64,000 nt of DNA from contig VWZP01007499.1 in assembly GCA_013396995.1 (NCBI GenBank), positions 348,007-412,006 on the forward strand, read 5' to 3'. Within the stretch, counting starts at the first letter, position 1. Each line of letters starts with the position of its first letter. Positions 1 through 13,599 of this stretch are shown here, piece after piece. The DNA is from Dicaeum eximium (Eukaryota; Chordata; Aves; Passeriformes; Dicaeidae). The translations under genes and the position numbers were made by a program. The notes below the pieces were generated by a model, which made no database searches, was not told where the DNA came from, and was given only the letters and a program-made list of their open reading frames with translations.

Positions 1-3000
1 TTGGAGTACCAGCTGATTTTTTTTTCTAAGATGACATGCTTACTAGAGTTATTTAAAATAACTTTCAGATTCATTGTACTCATTATTTCAACAACATATT
101 AAAAAAATGTGTTCAATGCTAATATTTAGTAAAACCCCACAATTACAGCAATTACAGAAGGAAATTTCTAGTCTGCAGAGCTTCATTCTTATAAATATAG
201 GGAGTTTTGCATATTATAGCTAAGCTACACATGTAAAATAACCTTGCTAAATTAAAGACCAATTACTTGGTTTATCATTGTTTGCCTTAAAAATATCACA
301 ATTACCATCTTGAAAAAAGGAAAAAGAGGTTGTGGGGCAGGACTTTACACACTGACTTTCTGGAGGACTGTTGTTATGAATATCACCTAAGCTCAATGGA
401 TAATCAATTAGATCTGTGCTTTCTTTGCAGCTCTTTCCAAACACTTTTTTCTCCGAGCCCCGCCATTCTACTCAGCATGCTGCGGTGGGTCCTGTCAGCA
501 CCCTGCATCCCCCACTGCTTTTCCAAGTAAGTTTTTATGCTTCATCAGTAATGCTTGAGTTATTCTGTAAACCAAAGCAGCAGGATTTAATGTGTTCTGG
601 AAAACTAATTGGTGATGCAATGGCAGCAGCTAATTCCTTAGTAAAATCACAGCAATCCTATTCAGAGGGTTTCCAAAGATTTATCAAACTTAAGTACACT
701 GAGCAATTGTGAGAGGTTTCTAATGGCATTGAGACACCCAGACAGAGCTAACCTAGGAAAGTGCCTTGTTTTCAGTTTGCTAGAAACAATTCTTTAAAAT
801 CAGTTACTCTTTTAAAAATCAGTGTCAATAAACATTTACAAATAAGAAAAGAGCTGGAGGATTGTAAAATGTGTGCTGCATTTTAATGTTTGTTAGGGGT
901 AAATTACAATTCAGGAAGCTTTAGCATTATTTAAATACAACAATCATTCTTTTTGTAGCAGTCAAATGTGTGCACATGTTTAATTTTGTTTCTCTTTTTT
1001 AATCAGTATGTAAAAAATTGAAGAAGTATGTTGAAGAGAATTTTGATCAACGTACACTATCCATTCAGGATTAATAATCCATTTAATCCAAAACTAAATT
1101 TAACCTTGATTGGGAAGATTGCATGCCATAAGAATGGACAGTCATGATTTTGTGCTTATGTCTCAGGAATGCAAACAGGAGCATTTCCTTTTTCTTCAAA
1201 ACAGAAAAAAAAAGCACAAATTGCTTGTCAAATCCAAATGAAAATTGGAGTTTATACGTGCTCTGGCATATACTTTTTTATCCCAGTTGCATTCAAACCA
1301 TTCCTGACTAAAGTGCATGCTTTTTATGAATGTTTCAGAAGGGCAGTTGCTAAGTTGAATGATTCTTGACAAGTGAGGCAGCAAATGCTGGCAGTTTAAT
1401 GAGCTGCAAGTTTCTGAGCACCTCTTTAGGGGGCTGACACTTTCCCACAGAGCGTTTTACATGGCCTCGGCTCTCCCACAATGGCTGACAGCACCATGAC
1501 CAATCACCACTTTCACTTTACTCATCCACACGCGACCTCACCACAATTTTTCACTGTGCAGATGAACTTTAGGAACCATTTCACATTGAAAAGGCCTGGG
1601 CAAGGGTCAGTTGCCCTTTTGTATGGCCATAAAGCAATACTCTATGTGCCAGTCTTTTCTCCTGTCTCACATTCCAAGAGATTTTCTGGACACCATTTAA
1701 AGCACTTGACTGAAAAATAAAGCAGTGAATGAAACTGACTTTTATAGACTCATTCTAGCTCATCTTCCCATATAACCCTGTCTACCTGAAAAGGGATTTA
1801 GTGGATGAGCTGAGTGTATACAGGGACTTGCTGAATACATAGGCCTATTATCAACTGTGGGGATTGTTTATTAACCAGGACTGATACACTACTATTTTGG
1901 AAGTGACCTATTAATTGTCCATTTAACTAGAATGTATTGAATTCTAATGAAAAAATGGAAACCATGACTAAAGCTTTTGCTTGCTCCTTCAAGGTGGTCT
2001 CTGCCATGAAGGCAAATGAAGATTGTTCCACAGATTAAGAGAACATTTATCACTATATATTAGGATACAAAGGAAAGACTTAACGAAAATCAAATCAGCA
2101 GCATAGGAAATAGTTGGTCACATTTATGTCAGCAGAACACTAAACCTGCTCCATGTTCAGAGTGATGAGCTGCAAACTTACATATTTAATGTTGCTGGAA
2201 CTGTTGAAATATATAAATGACTGCCTATCCCGCTGCACTGAAAAATCCTATATTCTACAAACTGAAATTTAGTTTTTGTGTAACAGTTGGACTGGATTTT
2301 AGAATATGGCTTATTTTTAAAGAAATTCTGTAGGCTACTCAGTTGGTGGTAGGTTTCAGATTTTTTGACCCATAGGCTGTTTGTTAACGCTTCTGAGCAT
2401 TCTGCTCATCATTAAATTTTGTTCAGTTAATCTTTTAAAATCCATTACATATTGTGCCTTAGAGTGTAAAGGTGCCTCACTATTAAGTTAGTCTAATATA
2501 AGTGTTAAGCTGGACCCTCCATACTGCCTGTACAGGAATTAATTGGTGCCTCGAGGCTTCAGCAGGAGGTTGTTTCCTTGCTGATTGACTGTTAACAACC
2601 AGCCAGGCAAGACAAATTTTAAGGGGTCACATAATTTGGCATCCTCTGTCCTTGGCTGACAACTCCATTGTGGAATGGAGGCCGGGAGGCAAGGACCAGC
2701 CCTGTTACGCCTCTTCCCTTGCTGGTGTCTCTCATCCCACAGTGGGGATGAGAGAAAGTACCAGTTCTGCTGCCGCCAGACTGTACCTTCCAGTAACCCT
2801 GAGAATGGCTAACAACTCAGCAGAAACTACTCAGAGGCTACCTGGAAAAAGGTACCTAAATTCACTAAGTTTGAGCAAGAAGGAGAGAAAACATGCTTGA
2901 GGAAAGAAGGCTCCCAGCTTGCTCCTGGTTTTGTAGGCATGATTGGAGGATGCAGTGGGAGTTACGAAGGGGCTCTGCAGTCCCCAGAGAAATATCAACC

Positions 3001-5053
3001 TGTCTTGCCCTTTGTTGTGGTATTTTGAGTTTTGTTCTGCAGATTGTTTATTTTGTTTTGGATGAAGTCTGACTTTGTATCACAGTGTAATGAGTATCAG
3101 GATATTAACCAGTAGGTTATGGTTTTTATATCTGGTTTTAGATATAATTTTGAAAATTGAAATACATCCATATAAATTAAGGATTATTTATAGTGTAACA
3201 TTGTAAATAATAATAATTATTTTTTACTACATGCTGTTATGAGGGACAAATATAAAGATCTTGATTTCTTGACATGAAAAGTTCAAGAAAAGAATTGACA
3301 GAATGCAATGGCCTCTAAATCAGTAATGTTTCACAGGGGTAGTCTTACTTTAGGGAATAACCATTGTACACTTGCTCACCTTCTGATGCTCTGCTCTACT
3401 GGTCAGAACTGGAAGCAGGATGCAGGGGCAATGTATGTAATATCAAACCAGTAACACATGGCTACAAAAGTATTTAGTCAACTTTGCAAGACATACAGAT
3501 ATACACTTCAGTTTTTCATCATTATACTACAATATCCTCAATGTATGTGTGTTTGTTTTTCTGTGGGTGTTTAAAGATACATATACCCATGTGTATATAT
3601 GTATAATATACAGAAGTTGAAATGCGGTGTAGGCCCAAGGAACAGTTTGTGGAAGTTGCATCTGGATTTCATTAGTATTTTAAAGAGCACTGTATCAATT
3701 GAAAAAATGTATTTAATCCCCCCCCCNNNNNNNNNNNNNNNNNNNNNNNNNNNNNNNNNNNNNNNNNNNNNNNNNNTAGATAGACTTTTGCACAAAAAAA
3801 GGTCAGTATTCTAGAGAATTGGCTTTTCAGGGGAATTTGATTTTGGCTTCAATATGAAAATTATCAGATCCATTGTAGGAATTGAGCAGCAACACACCTT
3901 TGCAGCTGCTGGAACTATAAGCTGGAAGGGCAGTCTAGGCCCATGGATATGAGAAGGTGAACCACAGAGAGCAGCTTGCATCTGAGTTGGCACTCCTACA
4001 GCACAATTGTAGGTATCAGTGGCTGTACAGCCATGGCACAAGTTTCTGAGCCAAAGTGCAGCTGTTTCCTAGCCTGCTTGCATCTCCCTAATTATCACAT
4101 GTCGTGCTTGATGATGGGCCCTATTCAACTGGTCCCTGCTCCTGCTTCCTGAGTGTTTGAGGAAGCTGGGAGCACTGGGAGGATATGAGGCCTCACCAAG
4201 GACTGCTTCTCATACACCATATCTTTCTAGGGGAGAGGGAGCACGGGAAAGCACTATGGCTTTAGGTTTTATTGGGTGTGAGGAACAGGAGAGATTTATC
4301 TTGGGATTTTTGTGCTCTTTGTGTGAACACTTCTTCACCTCAGCTCTGTCCCCCAGCTTTGAGGCTGTTTTCCAGGGTAGGGCTCCCTCTAGGCGTGCAT
4401 TAAGGGGATGTGATTGGATTCACTGAAAACTGCCCTCCCAGGACTTGCTGTGAGATGTCAAAGGATTAGAAACCAGGCTGAAAGAATCAGTCCAAGTACT
4501 CTCCAAATCCTCTAATATAGAAATTGCTGTAGTTTCCAGAATAACTAATTGAATGACCAGGGATTTTCTGAGAAATAGTACACTCTGAAACTCTTTCATT
4601 AGTTAAAAAAAAATAGAGGAAAGCCTGCTTAGTTTTTTGAATCAGTGTTACAGACCTCTTTTATCTAATTTTACATTCCACACTGGGAGTAAATAAACTC
4701 ATAGGAAAACTTGTTGCAGTTTACTCAGTGGTGATGACAGGCAAAGAAAAGTGAAGTTCTTCTCTGACTGTATTTGAATTTTGTAGTAGCATGGGCTCTG
4801 TCCTAATATTCCTCTATTAACTCATCTGATTTACTTTGTACCATGTCAGGGGGAGACTCTTGACTACTCACAACACGTCTAGATCCAAGTGAAGATTTAA
4901 TCCTTAATGAACATGATTGAAGCATTGCAACACATTTATAACACCAACAAATCAAAAGTGGGATAAGAATCTGCAAGCATTATAATGAACAGCACTTAAT
5001 ATTTCTCTGATATGTGCTAGATGTTACGGGAAACTCTTATCTATTTCCACTAG
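1..5053 (+). other. DBX2: DBX2 intron (3' part), upstream of homeodomain exon
   Basis: This AT-rich stretch precedes the DBX2 exon that starts at 5054 and ends in a pyrimidine-containing acceptor (..TTTCCACTAG). I infer that it is the 3' part of the intron before the homeobox exon, because DBX2 is normally a four-exon gene with the homeobox split over the last two. I see no convincing exon in it; the short open frames have ordinary composition and no family resemblance. It contains the 50-base assembly gap at 3727-3776, which directly follows a run of nine C. Confidence 0.7.
3727..3776. other. Assembly gap (50 N)
   Basis: Fifty N bases directly after a nine-base C run (3718-3726). The homopolymer is the likely reason the assembly broke here. 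Reading frames that cross it mean nothing. Confidence 0.98.
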
Positions 5054-5241
5054 GGGAGGAAAGTGTGCTGCCTCTTCTGACCCAGGAGTCCAACTCCAAA
5101 TCCCGGAGAGGCATATTAAGAAGAGCTGTCTTTTCTGAAGACCAGAGAAAAGCTTTGGAGAAAATGTTCCAGAAGCAGAAGTATATTAGTAAAACAGACA
5201 GGAAGAAACTGGCCCTTAACCTGGGTCTAAAGGAGTCTCAG
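5054..5241 (+). CDS. DBX2: DBX2 penultimate coding exon: homeodomain helices 1-2 and start of helix 3
   Basis: DBX2 (developing brain homeobox 2) is a nuclear homeodomain transcription factor of the Dbx class, known for patterning interneuron progenitors in the neural tube. The exon starts after the acceptor CCACTAG, in phase 1, with the last two bases of an Arg codon, then EESVLPLLTQ and the basic linker SNSKSRRG. It continues with the homeodomain start ILRRAVFSEDQRKALEKMF and runs to LGLKESQ. It ends at CAG|GTAAGG (donor at 5242). The length is 188 bases and it leaves in phase 0. The split falls between homeodomain positions 44 and 45 (numbering that puts the recognition-helix Trp at 48). 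The linker EESxLPLLTQ distinguishes DBX2 from DBX1 as I remember the two proteins. An upstream in-frame ATG at 5014 is only intronic read-through. Confidence 0.93.
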
Positions 5242-7635
5242 GTAAGGAATGTCCTCTTGGGGAAAAAAATCTTTAAAATGGCTTTGAAGGAGGGAAATTG
5301 AACAGTGCAAGGGCAGCCCTGAGCTGTTTTACCTGCAAAGACCTCAGTAAATCAATGGCAGTTTAAACCAGGGAATACTTGAACAGTTTCCTGGTTTATT
5401 TCCTGTATGTATACATTCAAAAATCGATTGCTCCATTTGCACACAAAGAAACATGACCTCTGTGTTTCATTTTCAACTCCCATTTTTTTGCTGTCTGACA
5501 GAGCCCCCTTGTAAGCTTTGGGGTAGGGAACTATGCTTCATCCCACTGCTCTAAAGGCAGTGGAAAAGACATGAGAGCATAGATCATTCCTTCATTCCAC
5601 TTAGCACCCTTTGCACTCACAGATGAACAACTGACAAGGCAGTCAACAGCACTTCTCTGGAACTGTTCTGCCCCAAGAGACAGGCAACCGTTCCTATGGA
5701 AAGACACTTGATTGCACAAAGAAAGAGATTTTCAGAGCTGAGAGATACCATAGGTAGAAAAACTTTGCAGGGTGACCTTCGAAAACACTCCCACTTTACT
5801 TACCTGTTCACATTTCATGGGATTTTTTGCATGAGTCTGAGTTGGTCTACTGTAGGCTTTTAGAGTTTAGCTGAAGGTCTAATGCTTCCAGTGAGCTGTT
5901 CTGACTGAGCAACTACATTAATAGTGGTGCTGGGCAGCAGTAGCCCAATCTGGAATCTTGGGGGCCTCACCTATCTGCAGATAAAAACAAAGGAAAAGTT
6001 CCTGGCTTGAAGAGCACAGAATCTGAAAGAAATTGGAAAAAAGTTTGTGAGGGCACATAACAGCAGAAAATGAACATGGTAGTTGCTGACAGGTGGGATT
6101 CTGAAGGTGCTGGAGTAGATGCAGCCCTCTGGATTGCAGCTGAAATACTGAGAGGTGACAGTGCAGTTTTGTTTCTTTGCATGCAGTAGAAGTGAAAGTG
6201 CTTAAGATATGTGTGCAGAAGCTGTCTGGAGGACAGAAAAGTCTGGGAATGGTGATTAGAGCTTTTATCTTTATCTTGGAGATTTTCAGAATTTGAAAAG
6301 GCTCTCAACAATTTGATCTAACTTGGCAGTTGGCTCCAGTTTGCACAGGAGGTTAGATAAGTGGTCTGTGGTGGTTCCTTGCAACCTGCTGACTCTGACA
6401 CTGGTGCAAGCACTGCAACAATAAACAAAAACAAGCAGAGTGTGGTGTTTCTCAGGGTGATGTACAGAACTGTAATCTCTGCAGGAAAACTATTTCAATA
6501 GAAATGTGCAATTGCACTTACCATTGTGCTGCCTAAAAAATTTCCCAAAATGTAGTCAAATTCCTAGTATTACAGTTAATTCCTTGAGATTATTTTCTGT
6601 GCTCTTGTTATTCAAGAGAGCTTGGGTGTGTAAAAAATAATGTAACAATACATAAATAACTACTACTAAAAGAATATAATTTCATGATAGTGACAGACCA
6701 GATGATATTTGTCTCTTTTTTTATTCCCCTCATCAAAGGAAGAGAAGTTGCTGTGAAGGTTACTTCTTCAATTTTCTGACCAGTTGTGCTAGAGGAGCAG
6801 TACTGGTCATCTAAGACAATGATTCTCAAACCTTTGAAACCATAGCCCTTGTCTTCAGATCAAGTATCTGAATACTAGACCTAAATGCAAATGTTTAAGA
6901 GAGAAGAGAACGCAGTCTGAATAATTTGATCGATCACACTCACCTTTCTTCTCTTCACATAAAACCAGTTCCTGGTTCTATATTCCCCCAACATTTCCAC
7001 AGCATTTCATAAATGCCTTTCAATGCTTGTGTTTAAGAAGTGCAACTCAAAGTTTTTTTAAAAAAAATTATTTTATCTCAAAATCACATGGGTTCTAGGC
7101 AACCCCTGGAAAACTGCAGTCAGGCAGACAAAATGTCTTTAAATCCTCAATCCCATCTCCTATATCACAGCAAACACACATTTTAAAGCTGTATGGCCAA
7201 TCTGATTTTAGCTAAGTTTGTGAAAGGGACAGTCATGCTTCTTACAGCCTCTATTTAATAGAGGCCTTCACACTACCAATAATATCACTTAGTTCTCTTA
7301 ATGATGTTACTAATTTTCTCTGGAAATTCTCTGTAGGAAATTCTCTGCTGTAGGAAACTCTTCTATCCCTAGCTATTGGACTGTCCATTTTCCAGTCTAA
7401 GCTAAGTAATCACCTGTTTTAGGTGGTGAAAGTCAAGGAGAATATTTATTCCAAATGTAGTAAATAGTGATGGGAAAATCCTCAGATAATATCAGCTGGC
7501 TTCACTGGGTCTCTACTGTAACAACAAATAAGGAAGGAATGTGAAACTAAGAGGATGGAAAGGAAAAAAACACTTGCTAGGGGAAAGTTGTTTAAAGCAA
7601 AGAATGATAACAAACTTTCATTAACTTGCAAACAG
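5242..7635 (+). other. DBX2: Last intron of DBX2
   Basis: This 2394-base intron is bounded by a GTAAGG donor and a CTTGCAAACAG acceptor, both phase 0, and interrupts the homeobox. It is AT-rich. I recognised no repeat, conserved exon or RNA gene in it. Open frames on the - strand here (for example 5967-6311 and 6608-6829) show no recognisable domain. Confidence 0.88.
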
Positions 7636-7959
7636 GTGAAAATTTGGTTTCAGAATCGAAGGATGAAATGGCGAAACTCCAAAGAAAAGGAAGTGCTTTC
7701 TAACAGATGCCTCCAAGAAGAAGGTCTTCAGGAGAACTACCTCTCACGATCCAGCATGAATTTTACCTCCCCATGCCCGTCTGTGTGGGAAATGTCTGAA
7801 GAGCGAGCAAGTCCCAGGTGGAGGGAGAATTCTCCAGGAAATTCTGAAAGACTGACTAGTACACAACCACCTCCAAGAGCAAATTCATTGCAGAGCCCAC
7901 TCTTTTTGTATCCTGATCAAGATACTGCAAACAAGGCTTCATCAAGTGTAAGGGAGTAG
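7636..7959 (+). CDS. DBX2: DBX2 last coding exon: recognition helix and C-terminus
   Basis: The exon begins after the acceptor AACAG with VKIWFQNRRMKWRNSKEKE, which is homeodomain helix 3. It has the invariant Trp, Phe, Asn and Arg residues that contact DNA. The first codon, GTG, joins in phase 0 to the CAG that ends the previous exon. A C-terminal tail follows, rich in Ser and Pro, with PSVWEMSEE and SPRWRENSP stretches that match DBX2 as I know it. The exon is 107 codons plus the TAG at 7957-7959. An in-frame ATG at 7555 lies in the intron and is not used. No strong AATAAA lies close behind; an ATTAAA at 8084-8089 is a possible poly(A) signal. The gene is incomplete here because its first two exons lie before position 1. 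Confidence 0.94.
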   Translation: MKIWFQNRRMKWRNSKEKEVLSNRCLQEEGLQENYLSRSSMNFTSPCPSVWEMSEERASPRWRENSPGNSERLTSTQPPPRANSLQSPLFLYPDQDTANKASSSVRE

Positions 7960-10900
7960 GGGCAGTTTGTAAATTGAGTGGGAGAGCGCAGGCTTCAAAT
8001 GAGCAGTCTTTTAAGATTAACAATATTTGAACATTGTAAAGCTAACTAGTTTATGCTTCAAAAATGTGCTAAAGTCTAACACCATTAAAATTACAAACTA
8101 ATGACTTCAGAAGTATTCTTCAATATTCAGTCTTTTCTTCTGTCTTTTCCAGTCTTGTACTGACCTTAAAAGTAAAATAGGAACTGATGGTAAGTAAAAT
8201 GAAGTGAAGAGCATGAAGCTGAATTTGTGCTCTGTATGTGATGCTCGTTGAAAACACACTAAGAGAGAATTACTTTATCTCTTAATATAGTCAGACCAAT
8301 TAATTTTTTCTGTGCATGAGATAAAAAGAACTCTGTTTCTCTCAAGACAGTAAGTGGTTTTGGGTTGTTTTAGAAATTCATTAAATAACACAATAGATTC
8401 ATATGGACAAATATAAGCATTTTGGTGTGTTTTCTCCATCTGTCCTCACCTATGTCAGTATTCAATTAGCTTTAAATAGTATGGTCACAGGTCAACTGAT
8501 AACCTTGGGTAAAGTATGCAATATTAAAAGGCAACCAACCTAGTCTATAAAATATTCCATGTTTAAGTAACTCTGATGAGAGTGTGTACTAGAAAGTGCA
8601 GTTCCCTGACTTCCGTCTTTTTGCCCATGCAGGAATCTACTAGCATTCTTAACTCTTAATTGCAGTGTCTGTTTTTTGGCTGTTGGTAGAATCTTTTGTA
8701 TTTCAAAACTGTAATGACAGTGTGCAGAATTGTAGCCAAAATGCACTAAGCAACAGACCCATAACTGGAAACATTGCTACTACAGCCAGTTCAGAAAATT
8801 ACTTACGGAGATGACATACCATAGTAGCATTATTCCTGACTTTCTGCTGTTTAAACTGGTGCCAGTAAGGACATATATCTGTATCAAAGACAGGACAGTA
8901 TTTTGTGTAATACAAGTAGCCTCAAATATTATTAAAGCTACTTAAAATTATTTGCTTGCTTAATCCAATTTAAGGAGATCAATCTATGAATTTAGGTGTA
9001 TCTTTCTTTGTTTTATTTGCAAATATTTACAGCTCAAAAGGGGAGCATAACATTAATTTTCTTTTTCATACATTTATGGATGCCTTTGCTGAGAAGAGAG
9101 ACTAAAGATATTCTATGTTTCAGGCAAAATCTTTTGGAGAACATTATGGTTTTATAGGGACTATTTTCTTTGTGGCATTCATACATTTTATAGGTGAAAG
9201 ATTATGGTAATCTGGTCTGGTTTATCATATATGCTCTGAATGTTTCTGATTATTCTTGCCTTGAACTCCAAATCTTTTGAACTGTTATTGTACATCTTTC
9301 AAAAATCAATGCAATTGTTGTGGAGCAAGTTGTTATTTAATGTTTTACTTTTTGATAGATGATTTACTATTCCCCTTGGTACATTGTATTATCTGGGAGG
9401 TGAAGTTTAGATACATTTGTAGCTAAAAAATTTGAGATTGCAATGATGATGCTTGTGTCATAACATTTAGGTGCGATAAGGTGAGTTTTGTATCTTGCCT
9501 TGTGCATGTGCTGCCTTCTCAGTGGCCAAATATGCAATACTAGTCTTGCATTATGTGGCATTCCTTGCATGTGATTTCCTCTGCTTGATTTAAAGAAAAA
9601 AACAAATTACAGAAGAATCAAGAAGTTAATCTCTTCCTGCATTTACAAACCTTCATTAGTGTAAGCTGCCTCAATACCTACCCTCAGAAAGCCCCTGAGC
9701 ATGTTGTATACTGGTCAGTAATGAGAGGAGTTCATTCCTGTCTTGCAATTGAAATCCCACAACCAACTCAGATTCTGCAAGAAACCTTGAGAGGGAGGGA
9801 GAACAGACAGATTGTGTACACATGGGAATGAATTTGGTGTTGAAGTCCTGCCCTGCTTGACCAGCTGCTGCCTGAAGAACCAGCTAGGGTTAGTAGCCCA
9901 GATGGTTGTGAAATAGCATTACAGGTATTTCCAGAGTACCATCAAATGATCAAGTGGTGGTATATATGTGTGCATATATTCATCAGTGCTTCCCTTTTTG
10001 GAGGAAATCTGTGTGGTAGGGGTGGTGGGATTTTTTTAATCTCACCTTTAATGGAAAGGGAGCCTTCCCAGCTGCTCATATTATTTTACTGCAAATCAAT
10101 GAGCCTCAGTGCTAGAAGCAACACTTTTGGAGATAGGAGATGCAATTTAGCATGCTCCTTGGGAAATTCTTTCAGTTCATGGTGTTGCAAGCACAAAATG
10201 TGAACTGCTGTCAAAACTGTGAGGTGATGTGCTGAACAGAATACATCTGAAGGCTGTCTCACTGAGGCAAAAATCAAGCAAGGCTCATGCAGAATTGGTT
10301 TCACAGTTGTAATATTACAGGTGTTTTAAATTCAACAAGTTCTGGTTTCACTGTAGCCTATTAAAACTTAAACCATTTCAAGGTTCTCCAAATCTCTTAA
10401 CACCTCCTATCAGTATTCTTACTCCGCAGCTAGAATAACGTTTCAGTATGACAGATAAAAGATCCTTTAACTGAAAACACTGATCAAGCTTTTAAAAAAA
10501 ACCTAGAAGTATACGTGCAAATCTTGAATTATATCTAAAATAGTCTGATTCAGTTAAGATTTAGGCCCATGAAACATACAATTTTGATTCCTCTGATTTT
10601 GTGCTATATAAAGGGGAAGTTTCCCTTCAGTGCATACTGTGAGAACTTGGTAAACAAGAAATAGCACCCTGTACAAATACAAAAATATATTTACAGTGCC
10701 AGTCTTTTCTTTGTGAAGGATCAAGTGGTATTTGGTTTCTTCAAATATGGTATGCATACTAGTTTTAGCAAGAACAAAGAGGGCACAAGTATGCAAAATG
10801 GCCAGCAGATATTTGAACTGCTTCATAACAGACACAGTGCAGAGGTGAAAGGTGTAGTGCAGCTGGTACAAGGGAGTGACATGGTAGATACCAATGACAC

Positions 10901-13599
10901 CTAGGTTAAAACCAGCAATGTGCTACTTGGACTTCAAAGATTTGACCTGGTGGATGATGTTGCAGCATGGTTGTAAGGTATCTGAGCTATTTCCTGTGTG
11001 TAGCATTTTGAGACTATAGTTACCAGCTGTGGAGTATTATGAAGGACATTGATTGGGATCCTAGGACTGGGGAGAGTTCGGATACCTCAAATTGCAAACC
11101 ACAAAACCTCTTCAGAGGCTGCAAACAAAGCAGATTTGTTCTGTTTGTTCTGGCAACTTATCAATGCTAATGTAATACAGAATACAACAAGGAAAGGGAG
11201 AAATGCTTAGACTCAGTACTCACTTTGTTAACTGAGATGCAGACTTCCATGTTCTTGGGCTATGCTGCTGACACAGAGATCTCACTGCCCAACCCAGTAG
11301 CCTCAGGAAGAGAAGAGGCTTTTCTCATCCCGCCTATTGAAGATCCTCCATATGGGTCTGAATGCAGATCATGAAAGTGTGTTCTTAGGCAAAGGAGCTT
11401 TCCTGATACCTAAGAAGAGGCTGCTGATTTCCTTCTAGGCCTGGCTCTTGGACTTTCAAAATGTATCACAATGCAGATTTTTGCAGTCTGTCAGGCACAG
11501 CCACAGTCACGTTTTACTGCATGTGAATGACTGTGAGCCTGTGAACGTGAGGGGCCAGCTAGCTCCTCCATGGACCTCATGTAACATTGTTAAAAGCTGG
11601 ATTTGCTGACCACAGTTGTGTCAGCACTTAAACTTTGGTTGTACAGATTTACAGTATAAAATGGTTTTCTGAAAGTTATCTTGTTTTTATTGATCCTTTT
11701 CCAAACAGGAAATAAGTGTTGTGATTGGCTGAGAACAGGGCTGCTTTAAGGCACAAAACTGCATTACTAACTTCAGTGTCAAAACAGTAGTACAAAGGTT
11801 AAAAGTCACTCCTGAGCTGCAGTAATACATCAGATTTGTTTTATCTCCTATGATTTACTAGTACTGGGTTTTAAATACCAGTTGCCATCACTGTAGCCAC
11901 ACAGCTCTTCTGATGAATGTATGTTCTGCAGTCAAAAGACTGACATAAATTAAGCACATTCACATGCTTCAGCACCCTCTACCAACAAGACTGTTACAGA
12001 TTTTCACATTCTAGAAGGAAATACAAACCAGTTTAATGATAGCTGTAAATCCAGTGCCTTTAGAAAGGAACAGAGAGGAATTAAGAGTCCAATTAACTTG
12101 AGACTCAGCTTTGATGAACCACGGGGAGACCTAAAAGCCCCTACAGAGAAAGATTCACAGTGGATGAAATTGTTGTGGACTGAGGAAGTCTTTCAATGAG
12201 CATGCTTCTAAGCTATTTACCTGGTGACTGCTGCTCACCTTTACTGTAAGGTAAACTGGGATGCTTAAACCTGGGTCTGAAATGCTCCCATACAGATTTG
12301 CACCAAAATTCATGGCCAGATAATGCGAACTTGTTTTTATATTGGTTGTAATTCTGAGCACTGAAGCTGGGCATGGTGGACAGGGATGTCAGAAGGAAAC
12401 ATCTCTGTAGTGGTCTTCCAGAGCTTCCTAAAGCACACAGAAATGCCACTTTTTATAACTGTCCAGCCCTTGAGGAATTCCTCACTTTTCCAAGTAATTT
12501 TTATTTACAAGTCAGTATTTGAATGGAGGTAGCTGAACAGGATGTCTATTGTGCAAAGAAGACTTTCTGTTTTGCTATCATATGGGTTTAGATAAGAGCT
12601 AAACTGCGAGTGACATTAGCCACTTAATCTACCATGGAAACATCAGCACATACAAGATTCAGTCTAAATTTAAGATACACTATCAAAACCATTTAGCACA
12701 TTATGAAAGGAACAAAATGAATTTTCAGTCAGTGAGAGTGTCTCTGTTGTAGCCTACATCATTCTGAAAAAATGGAAACATTATGATGAGGAAATCTCTC
12801 GTGCAAAAGCCAGTTCTAATAAGTGAGAAGAAAAATAATTGGACTATAAAATAATGTCAATATTCTGGGATTATCCTGCAGTGCTTCATGGAATAAGGTC
12901 TGAAGAACAATGGAGATATTTTTAATTCTTAAATTTATTTGGTTGACAAAAAAGTTTAATAGAAACAGATTGTTTCACAAATGGACATTATACCATTACT
13001 TACCTATTTTGTTGCACGTGATGCCAGTGCTTAACTGGAAGCCAGTCCTGATTTTCTGGTTTTCCATTAATTTACAGAATTGTTTCTCCTGAATTAATAT
13101 TCTGATATGGAAGTGATGGATTCTCAAACTCCAAAGCATTTGATAGTAGCATGCGATTTTATATTATCAAATTCTCCTAACCAGTTACACTGCTGTCTTG
13201 TAGGAAATCATGCAGAAGATGAAGTATTCCCCTGTGCAGAAAGCAACCATCACTGTATTTCTGTTTGAGGCATCGGTGGCCACAGAGAAAAGGATGTCCT
13301 TTTCAGCCGACTGCTCAGTTGTTTCCTCAATCGCAAGAGGAAGCAAGGCAGTGCTAGCAATATAGGAGGGCTTTTGTTTTACCAACATGCCTTGCTTCAG
13401 CCAAAGGCAAAACTGAGATATAACTCTAATGAGGATGAATGACCGTGGGTAACACTTCGGTACACTGTTCCTCGTGTGCCACTCACTATCTCATTTTCTG
13501 TTTTTCACATTTCTGTACAGCAAAACGTTCCCAAGGTTTAGCACTTTGGCGGAGATGAGAGTTTTTTGTATGACCTGCTCTGTTTGTGACGTTTTCCAC
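7960..13599. other. DBX2 3' UTR and downstream flank; no gene seen
   Basis: AT-rich sequence after the DBX2 stop codon. The first part must be DBX2 3' UTR, but its end cannot be placed; ATTAAA at 8084-8089 is one candidate. The open frames on both strands are short, overlap each other and have no recognisable domains. I saw no tRNA, no clear transposon and no tandem array. Confidence 0.6.
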